Assembly: GCF_000142805.1 (NCBI RefSeq)
Contig: NC_013077.1
Coordinates: 62,001 to 126,000 of the forward strand
Direction: 5' to 3'
DNA from: Lachancea thermotolerans CBS 6340
Taxonomy: Eukaryota; Ascomycota; Saccharomycetes; Saccharomycetales; Saccharomycetaceae
Length of the DNA stretch: 64,000 bases
Each line of letters starts with the position of its first letter. Position 1 is the stretch's first letter. Of this stretch, positions 56,671 to 64,000 are shown piece by piece. The notes beneath the pieces were generated by a model that saw only the letters and a program-made list of their open reading frames with translations, did not search any database and was not told where the DNA came from. The position numbers and the translations under genes are program-made.

Positions 56671-59115
56671 ATGTCACTCTCAGCTGCAGCGAACAAGATC
56701 TCGGAGAATGATTTCCAAAACATTGGCCCGGCCCCACGGCCACCTGGAGCCGCGTTCAACAAGACGCAACCCATAACAAGTTACCTCAACCAGCTGGACC
56801 TGCAAGACAAGAGGAACGAGCAGCGCGGAGCAGGCAACGGCAATCGAAAAAGCGGCTGGGTCTCGTACAAGGACGACGGGATCTTGTCGTTTCTATGGCA
56901 GAAACGGTACATGGTATTGAGCGACTCGTACTTGACGCTTTACAAGAATGAGCCTCGAGCAGGCAGCGACGACGCGGTGCTACAGATCCCGCTAACCACG
57001 ATAGTGAGCGTCAGCCGCACACAGCTCAAGCAGAACTGCTTCGAGGTCGTACGCAGCAGCGACCGCAACTCGTCGGCGTCGGGGTCATCGGTGGGCAGCT
57101 CTGGAAACGGCAGTGGAGGCTCGGACGGGAGCCGCAAGACCATGTATATTGCTACTAAAACGGAGATAGACCTACATTCGTGGCTGGATGCGATCTTCGC
57201 TAAATGCCCCCTTTTGAGCGGGGTATCGTCACCCACCAATTTCACACATAAGGTCCACGTTGGCTTCGATCCCGAGACAGGAAGCTTTGTCGGCATGCCC
57301 TCGAACTGGGAGAAGCTGCTCAAGCATTCTCGGATAACGGGGGAAGACTGGAACAACAACTCTGCCGCGGTTATCCAGGTCTTACAATTCTACCAAGAGT
57401 ACAATGGCGCAGGTACCGCCACAGCTAGTAATAACTCATCTACTACTTCGTTGCCCAAGGCCTCCATCAACCAGGGTCAGTACGGTGGCCAGCAGTCTAG
57501 ACAGAATTCACATGATATGCTGCCGCAGAGGAAGCCTCCCACACCACCTTCCGTACAGCATCGCCCAAAGTTGCAGGTTTCTACCTCTCACCAAAACTAC
57601 CAAACTTCGCAACAGAGCCCATATCAGTCGTTCAACAACAAATATGCATCTCCATTGCAGAACAAACCACTTAATTCACATCTGCCATCGCCTCCAGCGC
57701 ACAAGTTGCCTTATCCTCAACAGGTTCAAGGGCAGAATTCGAGTCAGCTCAAGCAGCATCGTCAAAACGGTTATGCACAGGATGCTTCTCGGTTTAAGCA
57801 TAACATGCAGAACCCATATCTGACCAGTACCCCGCCTTCCTCATCACCTTCATCCTCGAAGGAACAAGTTTCTCAAAGACATGCGCCACAACAACGTCCA
57901 CCTGTCAATAATTCTCCATATTCCAACTCATCAACACCTCCGCCACAAAGGCTTCATCCTCAAAGAGCAGCGCCTGCTGTTCTTAAACCTCCAGCACAGC
58001 CTGCTCCAAGCACAGCAGCGGCGGCAGCCGCCATGAACCAGAGTAGACCAGAGGCGGGTCCTAAATTTCTGCAGCCTAACAGAGAAGCACCAAAGAAGCC
58101 AGATGCACATCCTAAAAAGGACGTTGGAGTCACCAAGCAGAGGAAGCCCACAAAGCCTACAATGTCAAATGCCGAGATTATGGCTAAATTGAAAAGCGTG
58201 ACTTTCAACACAGATCCTACCCCCTTCTTCCAAATGGTTGAAAAGGCGGGTCAAGGTGCAAGTGGCTCTGTATATCTAGCGCAGAGGACGCAGCTCCCAG
58301 ACTATGGCGAAGGCGATCTCAACGAGCAGATAGGGGAGCAACACATTGGTGACAAGGTCGCCATCAAGCAGATGATTCTTTCCAAGCAACCAAGAAAAGA
58401 GCTTATCGTGAATGAGATTCTGGTAATGAAGGACTCGCAGCACAAAAATATAGTCAACTTCCTCGAAGCCTATCTGAAAACAGAAGACGATCTCTGGGTA
58501 GTTATGGAATATATGGAGGGTGGATCACTGACAGATTTAATCGAAAACAGTCCAACTAATGGAAGTAATCACGCCCCACTGACGGAACCCCAGATTGCCT
58601 ACATAGTCAGGGAGACTTGTCAGGGCCTTAAATTTCTACACGATAAGCACATTATTCATAGAGACATCAAGTCTGATAATGTGCTGTTAGATCATAGGGC
58701 TAGGGTTAAGATTACCGATTTTGGGTTTTGCGCAAAGTTAACAGACAAAAGAAGCAAGAGAGCAACCATGGTTGGCACCCCTTACTGGATGGCGCCAGAG
58801 GTTGTAAAGCAGCGGGAGTATGACGAAAAAGTCGATGTATGGTCCCTGGGTATCATGACAATCGAGATGTTAGAGGGCGAGCCCCCATATCTGAATGAGG
58901 ATCCGCTCAAAGCACTTTACCTGATCGCAACCAATGGAACTCCCAAACTCAAACAACCCGAAGTCCTTTCGCTCAAGATCAAGCGGTTCTTGAGTGTTTG
59001 CTTATGTGTTGATGTAAAATACCGTGCATCGACTGAAGAGTTGCTTCATCATAGCTTCTTTGACATGAGCTGCGACCCAAGGGATCTTACTTCTTTGTTA
59101 GAATGGAAGAAATAA
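56671..59115 (+). CDS. CLA4: PAK-family kinase Cla4 (PH-CRIB-kinase)
   Basis: 814 residues (842 in S. cerevisiae Cla4; Skm1 is 655). It begins [20 protein letters not shown], nearly identical to Cla4. PH domain about 60-178 ([20 protein letters not shown]), CRIB domain about 185-210 ([20 protein letters not shown]) that binds Cdc42-GTP, a Gln/Pro/Ser-rich linker with PPTPP motifs, and the kinase domain from about 520 ([13 protein letters not shown]) with HRDIKSDN (D665), DFGFC and the activation loop [13 protein letters not shown]. Cla4 acts in septin ring assembly, budding and mitotic exit. S. cerevisiae SKM1 (YOL113W) and CLA4 (YNL298W) are the duplicates of this single gene. Confidence 0.96.
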   Translation: MSLSAAANKISENDFQNIGPAPRPPGAAFNKTQPITSYLNQLDLQDKRNEQRGAGNGNRKSGWVSYKDDGILSFLWQKRYMVLSDSYLTLYKNEPRAGSDDAVLQIPLTTIVSVSRTQLKQNCFEVVRSSDRNSSASGSSVGSSGNGSGGSDGSRKTMYIATKTEIDLHSWLDAIFAKCPLLSGVSSPTNFTHKVHVGFDPETGSFVGMPSNWEKLLKHSRITGEDWNNNSAAVIQVLQFYQEYNGAGTATASNNSSTTSLPKASINQGQYGGQQSRQNSHDMLPQRKPPTPPSVQHRPKLQVSTSHQNYQTSQQSPYQSFNNKYASPLQNKPLNSHLPSPPAHKLPYPQQVQGQNSSQLKQHRQNGYAQDASRFKHNMQNPYLTSTPPSSSPSSSKEQVSQRHAPQQRPPVNNSPYSNSSTPPPQRLHPQRAAPAVLKPPAQPAPSTAAAAAAMNQSRPEAGPKFLQPNREAPKKPDAHPKKDVGVTKQRKPTKPTMSNAEIMAKLKSVTFNTDPTPFFQMVEKAGQGASGSVYLAQRTQLPDYGEGDLNEQIGEQHIGDKVAIKQMILSKQPRKELIVNEILVMKDSQHKNIVNFLEAYLKTEDDLWVVMEYMEGGSLTDLIENSPTNGSNHAPLTEPQIAYIVRETCQGLKFLHDKHIIHRDIKSDNVLLDHRARVKITDFGFCAKLTDKRSKRATMVGTPYWMAPEVVKQREYDEKVDVWSLGIMTIEMLEGEPPYLNEDPLKALYLIATNGTPKLKQPEVLSLKIKRFLSVCLCVDVKYRASTEELLHHSFFDMSCDPRDLTSLLEWKK

Positions 59116-59197
59116 TAGAGCACTCAGTAAGTGCAGGTGCAGGGGGTTTGAAATAGAACTATCTATACAATGAACGTAAACGGTAAGGAATATCTGT

Positions 59198-62100
59198 TTA
59201 GTGCAATAGTTTAGTGAAGTCTAAAGAAACTTCTTGAACGATAGTTTCAAGACCGCTGACCTTTTGTGATACCGGTATTGCCCGCAAAATGAGAGGATAA
59301 AGAACTTGAAGGTCTCGAATAGCTTTATCGCAGGCCACCTTGCCCTTGGCCTTTGATATGTAATCTAGAACTTTTCTCAGTCCGCTCAATACCAATGCCA
59401 CCTCCATGCTTCTATCCTTCGCAATGGGGGCACGATTCAAAAGTATAGCGTCAGAAACGTACCTTCTCAGACTGAAGGCATATCGGGCAACCAAGAATGG
59501 CAGACAAACTGCTCTCAGCTTATCAAAACCTGGCCCTTCAAACATCATGTAGTTGGTCAAGTCCTGGAGGCACAAAGTCGCTGTTTTATACTTGCTTAAA
59601 AGTTTCTGACCTCGCGTGGACTCTAGAACTTCATCGAAAGGAAAGACCGCCAGCTTTTGAGCAACCTCCTCAAGGCTCTCGCTGCTTTTGATAATTTCAT
59701 CTTCAATGTCATCAACTTCGTGAAAAAAGGAAGCAGACCAAACCGAAGACACAAACTTCTTGAGATGTTTGGCTTTCAAAGATTCCAAGTTCAATTGTTG
59801 AAGTAGTTTTTCTCGGAAATGCTGAAATTCTTCAATGTCATCAATCTCAGTAAGCAAGTCTGTTTCAGAGTCGAGCCTTTTGAGAGGGACTACTGCAACT
59901 TCAACAAACATATCGAAAAATGCATCTCGCACTTCTTCTGGAATGTGGTCAACTTCTTCATAATGAAAAACGTCGAGAATTTTCTCAGCTAACGAGAAGA
60001 AACAACGGGAGGAAAGAGTCCAGAGAACAGCAGAATTATTCATGTCTCCTTTGATTAATGATTTGTTGATAATAGGAATACTGAGACTTTTTAAAATTTT
60101 AAGAAGCCGCTTAGAGCTGACAAAGCTCTGATTGAGGTCATTTATACCCGACAAGCGTTGTGAAAAGCAGCTGCATGCTTCGTAACTCATAGCCTCGAAT
60201 GATGGGATTCTCTTTCTGGATGAACTACTGAGCTTGGGTCCCAATTTCATTTGAATGCGGGTTCTTGTATCAAAAGGAAGTGCCATTATTGTGCTAATCT
60301 GGTCCAACATTAGTAGCTCAACATCAAGTTGCTGTCCAAGTTCGAAAGTCTTTATAGATTTGAGGACAGCATTCTGCAGAGTAGAAGGTTTCTGATTGTC
60401 CGTCGAGAATTCAGGGAGCAAAGGATAACGAGCTGCAGAATTCAGAATTAACAATATGTTTTCGACTTTTTCAGCATCTAGTAGGCCCTGGCTTCCCATC
60501 AGTTGATGCAAAAAAGGATAGCAAAGGAGAAGTTCCTCTACGCAATCATAGTTTGTCTTGCGCTTGAGCTCAGAAGATTTTGCAGGATCAGCGTAAATGA
60601 CGTTATATCCGCACCACCTCTGGTATATTTCACTCGTTATTCTGGCTGGAAAGTCTTGGATCTTTAAAACGGCTTGAAGAAGTTCTCTTAGGTTACTAAG
60701 TACAATGAAGGAAATTTCGAAAGAAGGCAAGATAACCAGATCTGCCATGTAACAAACAAGTAATGACCATGCTTCAGTAAAATCCGAAGTATGTGAGAAC
60801 TTTGCCAAATAGAGCGCAAACATATGGATCAAACCCTTCAAGGTCAGGTTAACATATTCACCGCTTTCTAGGTACTCCTCGAAATTGGAACGCTGCTGAA
60901 GCAAAGGTTTTATAACTTCGTGTACTATAAGCTCCCATGGTGGGAACGAGCTTGAATGTGAATCAATGATCCTAAAAAAGGTTTGAATAGCCCCATTCTT
61001 GACCTCGACCCTTTCATCATTAGTACACTCGACAAGTTTTTTTAGCAGATAGAGCCACAAACCATAGTAAAGGCCACAAGGTTCGGTATTTTGGTCGGAT
61101 ATCATGCTGATAAGCTGGCCATCTTCGATTTTCTTGGCGAACGCTAGTTTTTGGGAGTCGGTAAATTCACTGGGCACTTTTGAAACACAGGTTCTCAGAT
61201 AATCTCCAATAAGCCAAAACTGGCTGATTGAAGAAAAAGATATATTCAAGTCCCTATCTTGCCTAACAAAATTAAGCAATGTGTCAATCACGTTCTTAAC
61301 AACATCTAGAGGAAGTGTCTGCAAAAAATCATCAAAAATGAGCTTAAAGACCTCGAAGGATAATTTGATTACGCCATTGTGCTTTGAGCTTATGGTTTCC
61401 AGAATGGAGCTGTCTTCTTCGTGATCTGAGAGCTCAGTAATAGAGCTTTCAGACATAATAACAAAAGGACAATTTATAATCTTGAAGACAACATCCCACG
61501 CCCCCTGTAACGAGTCCCCAAAAATGTCTAAAAGCCCCTTCAAGGTGCGCAAGACCTGAAACAAAATATCATACTCAGTCTCAACAGCACCATTGCGGAC
61601 ATCGTCTCTTGTTCTTTTTAAACTCATAATGCTGTTTATCATCTGCATCAGGGCTGTTAAAAGCCGGCTTTGAGCAGCTTCAGTATCTGTTTTTTGGGGT
61701 ATTTCAGGATCGCTTGAGACAATTGCTGCCCTTGAAATTATGTTATTAAAAACATCAACAGCACTCAACCGAAGTTTCTCATTGGCAATTTCTCGACTTG
61801 CCGCAACCTCAACAAGGTAACTAATCACCAAGTCCCAACTTGGCCGCCATTTGCTTTCATTCACCAACCGCCAGATATTTATTTGACTCAGCTCCCTCAG
61901 TTGAGCGATGAAGAAGTCCCTGTTGAAGATACATGTATTCAGCATTTTACTACCATCAACGGGCGAGTGGCCCTCAGGAGCATAATTGGATGTTATTAGC
62001 TCAGCGCATTCTTTTGATTGCTGAATTACGCTTGAGACCATGACGTTGAAGCTGGAACTGGAGTAGTGCTGTGTGCTTTCATATAGCTTGATGATGCTGA

Positions 62101-64000
62101 ACTTTGCAGCGCTGATATCAGACGAAGATGCTCGAGGGTTTTGGGCTGTCTTGAAGCCATGCGTTGAATGATCGGAGTCTCTAGATGGACCCTCAAGGTA
62201 GTATGACATCCATTGCCAAGTCTTTAAAACTTCTTTCCAACTATCTGAGCTGAAAACAGAGCCTAAAGATAAGGACAGTGACATTAACGCTCTGAAAACA
62301 CTTATCGTCCTTTGATGAATAGCGCGCGAGTGTTGAAGGTTTGCTTCAAAGCTCCCTTTAGCATTAGATGAGTTCCCTATCAGTGATTCGCTGATAGTGT
62401 TTATAACAGTACTGGCAGTGGTCAGGCTCCGGTCAGACTCGTTATCTTCAGGGGCCTCGCCCATTATATGACAGCTTTCGACTGTAGCTATCCCAAACAA
62501 GCGCAGGCACTTGTTTAGCTTATTCTCGCATTCCAGTACGCCAGCAGAGTGTGATAGCTTTTGGAAGGCCCTCACCACTGAATGAAACAACGGAGTGTCT
62601 AAAGTTGAAGCGTACAAAAACATTTTGTGGATAAAAAAGAGGTCATCGAAAAGTTCACTGTACATAAGCTTCAACGACTTAACCTCTTCTTCTTTCGCTT
62701 GCTTTTGGTATAACGATACTGCCTGTGACCCCATTCCGTCCGATATGGAATTGGTTACAGCTAGCACCAGATATACGACATATGTTTGGTCGACAAGAGG
62801 CGCGCTTGCCTTGTCCAGCAAGTCAATAAATGGGATCTTGGCCACTGAATATTCTTGTGAAACTATAGGGGTGTCCCCTCGAGTTAGCACATGGAGGACT
62901 TTCAAGTATTCGTGATACTCTTTTTGGCTCAGAATGCCTTTAAGAGTACTCAAAAGGCTCTTGAGAATCTGTCTGCGATCAGGGTGAACATCATAAGATT
63001 TGAAGATGCCCCAAACCAATGCAAAGTTTTTGCACACAAGCTGAAAGAGCTCAAGGGATATGATCTTCTTCCAAATTGGTGATTCGATTTCATTTGACAA
63101 GATGTTGATCAAAAGAAATAAAATTATTTCAAGTTCGAGCTCTAAAATTGCCAGAAACTCTTCTTGTATCAGCAATGTCAGGCACCTTGCGCTCCTTACA
63201 ACAATCGGGAAACTCTTTGACGATGAAATAGAACGCAGAAGTAGAGGTACAGCCCTTGTTCTAAGAACGAACTGTAAATCGGGGCAGGCTGCAAAAAGTT
63301 TCCGGTGATTCCTTAGTACACTTTCGAGAACCTCAAGCCCATAGTCTTCTGGTATGCTTTCGACGTTCAGAATGCAATCTTTAGGACTGTAAGACGCATT
63401 CTTTAGGTTGCACAAGTCGTTAAAAAGGCGGTTAGCATCATGGCGAAATGAGCCGACTTCAATGAATTCTATATTGTTTACTGCCACTTTGCAAGTCCTG
63501 CTTTCTTGATCGATAGTCGCTCTCTCTAAAATGTCGTTTATCAGTTGCTGGAGCGTTGCACTCGCAGTTCCGAAAACGACGGGCGCCTTGTTTGGTATCT
63601 GGATGAGACTTGAGCAGCATAAAAGCAGTTTGGAGCATAGCTTTCCAACAACAACCTGGCTATATGTCTTGAAAAAGAGCGGAATGATTTGTAGGACCTT
63701 GAGCTGTATTTCTGCGGCTAGGTGGGTTGAATCTATGAATGCATCGAGCACGTCCTCAATTCTGTCCTCAGGTATGCAATTGACCGATGACATCTTTTGT
63801 AGGCATTGCACTGAGACGCTTGTGAGCTTAGCGTTTTTGGAGGCACACGAAAGGACGAAAGGCGTTACAAAGTCTGGATGCCTTGGAAGGTCTTCGAATT
63901 CATGAACAGTTTTCAAGATCTCTATTGACTTGTCACTTGCATGCCTCACCTCAGAGCTGCGCCGCTTAGACTCCGCCGAAAGTGCGTGCAATTCTGTGAA
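59198..64000 (-). CDS. MON2: Golgi/endosome scaffold Mon2, 5'-truncated by window edge
   Basis: The frame is open from the stop (TAA near 59198) to the right edge, giving 1,600 residues; S. cerevisiae Mon2 has 1636, so about 20-35 N-terminal residues are missing. The first visible residues FTELHALSAESKRRSSEVRH align with Mon2 SLRAESKRRNSDIRH. Mon2 is a large HEAT/armadillo-repeat protein related to the DCB/HUS regions of Arf-GEFs but without a Sec7 domain; it works with the flippase Neo1 and Dop1 at the late Golgi. The conserved DCB start includes DKSIEILKTVHEFEDLPRHP and PFVLSCASKNAKLTSVSVQC. Convergent with CLA4, 82 bp between stops, as in YNL297C/YNL298W. Confidence 0.95.
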   Translation of the reverse strand, partial: FTELHALSAESKRRSSEVRHASDKSIEILKTVHEFEDLPRHPDFVTPFVLSCASKNAKLTSVSVQCLQKMSSVNCIPEDRIEDVLDAFIDSTHLAAEIQLKVLQIIPLFFKTYSQVVVGKLCSKLLLCCSSLIQIPNKAPVVFGTASATLQQLINDILERATIDQESRTCKVAVNNIEFIEVGSFRHDANRLFNDLCNLKNASYSPKDCILNVESIPEDYGLEVLESVLRNHRKLFAACPDLQFVLRTRAVPLLLRSISSSKSFPIVVRSARCLTLLIQEEFLAILELELEIILFLLINILSNEIESPIWKKIISLELFQLVCKNFALVWGIFKSYDVHPDRRQILKSLLSTLKGILSQKEYHEYLKVLHVLTRGDTPIVSQEYSVAKIPFIDLLDKASAPLVDQTYVVYLVLAVTNSISDGMGSQAVSLYQKQAKEEEVKSLKLMYSELFDDLFFIHKMFLYASTLDTPLFHSVVRAFQKLSHSAGVLECENKLNKCLRLFGIATVESCHIMGEAPEDNESDRSLTTASTVINTISESLIGNSSNAKGSFEANLQHSRAIHQRTISVFRALMSLSLSLGSVFSSDSWKEVLKTWQWMSYYLEGPSRDSDHSTHGFKTAQNPRASSSDISAAKFSIIKLYESTQHYSSSSFNVMVSSVIQQSKECAELITSNYAPEGHSPVDGSKMLNTCIFNRDFFIAQLRELSQINIWRLVNESKWRPSWDLVISYLVEVAASREIANEKLRLSAVDVFNNIISRAAIVSSDPEIPQKTDTEAAQSRLLTALMQMINSIMSLKRTRDDVRNGAVETEYDILFQVLRTLKGLLDIFGDSLQGAWDVVFKIINCPFVIMSESSITELSDHEEDSSILETISSKHNGVIKLSFEVFKLIFDDFLQTLPLDVVKNVIDTLLNFVRQDRDLNISFSSISQFWLIGDYLRTCVSKVPSEFTDSQKLAFAKKIEDGQLISMISDQNTEPCGLYYGLWLYLLKKLVECTNDERVEVKNGAIQTFFRIIDSHSSSFPPWELIVHEVIKPLLQQRSNFEEYLESGEYVNLTLKGLIHMFALYLAKFSHTSDFTEAWSLLVCYMADLVILPSFEISFIVLSNLRELLQAVLKIQDFPARITSEIYQRWCGYNVIYADPAKSSELKRKTNYDCVEELLLCYPFLHQLMGSQGLLDAEKVENILLILNSAARYPLLPEFSTDNQKPSTLQNAVLKSIKTFELGQQLDVELLMLDQISTIMALPFDTRTRIQMKLGPKLSSSSRKRIPSFEAMSYEACSCFSQRLSGINDLNQSFVSSKRLLKILKSLSIPIINKSLIKGDMNNSAVLWTLSSRCFFSLAEKILDVFHYEEVDHIPEEVRDAFFDMFVEVAVVPLKRLDSETDLLTEIDDIEEFQHFREKLLQQLNLESLKAKHLKKFVSSVWSASFFHEVDDIEDEIIKSSESLEEVAQKLAVFPFDEVLESTRGQKLLSKYKTATLCLQDLTNYMMFEGPGFDKLRAVCLPFLVARYAFSLRRYVSDAILLNRAPIAKDRSMEVALVLSGLRKVLDYISKAKGKVACDKAIRDLQVLYPLILRAIPVSQKVSGLETIVQEVSLDFTKLLH

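Overview
The window is nuclear DNA of a budding yeast of the family Saccharomycetaceae. The genes are compact and mostly intron-poor. Introns carry TACTAAC-type branch points close to very short first exons. Almost every protein is recognisable as a one-to-one relative of a Saccharomyces cerevisiae gene. The gene order interleaves two S. cerevisiae paralogous segments into single tracks: YPR170W-B to YPR190C with YLR455W, YLR457C and YLR459W, and YOL113W to YOL121C with YNL297C to YNL302C. That is what a lineage that never underwent the whole-genome duplication should look like. The moderate GC content and overall style fit Lachancea best; this genus call is an inference from memory, not a search.

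Region 1 (1-42,870) matches the right arm of S. cerevisiae chromosome XVI: RPC82 (cut by the window edge), SKI3, MLC2, RPO26 (one intron), PZF1, ATG13, GDB1, DPM1, SMX3 (one intron, 9-nt first exon), GAB1, SEC23, AOS1 (one intron), HDA3, PRP4, BET2, DPB2, the NBP1/YPR174C ancestor, VPS4, a YPR172W/YLR456W flavin-type protein, PDP3, a Tna1/Dal5-type transporter, BSP1, and the small V-ATPase subunit YPR170W-B (two introns).

Region 2 (42,871-43,294) is the junction between the two synteny blocks and carries a tRNA-Ile(AAT) gene.

Region 3 (43,295-64,000) matches chromosome XV-left/XIV-left: RPS19 and RPL18 (one intron each), MCH4, a type II peroxiredoxin with a likely mitochondrial presequence, RRI2, TOS6, MSN1, the PAP2/TRF5 ancestor, PTH4, CLA4, and MON2 (cut by the window edge).

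The content is housekeeping: transcription by all three polymerases, splicing, ribosomes, glycogen breakdown, autophagy, secretion, SUMO, chromatin, replication and morphogenesis. I found no mobile element, CRISPR array, toxin system or gene cluster that looks like a new system. The most interesting signals are regulatory or structural: an SCB cluster before TOS6, MCB boxes before DPB2, three CACGTG boxes plus a strong hairpin before RRI2, tiny exons, a 2.5-kb gene-free gap between GAB1 and SEC23, tandem SH3-ligand repeats in BSP1, and convergent stop codons one base apart (HDA3/PRP4).
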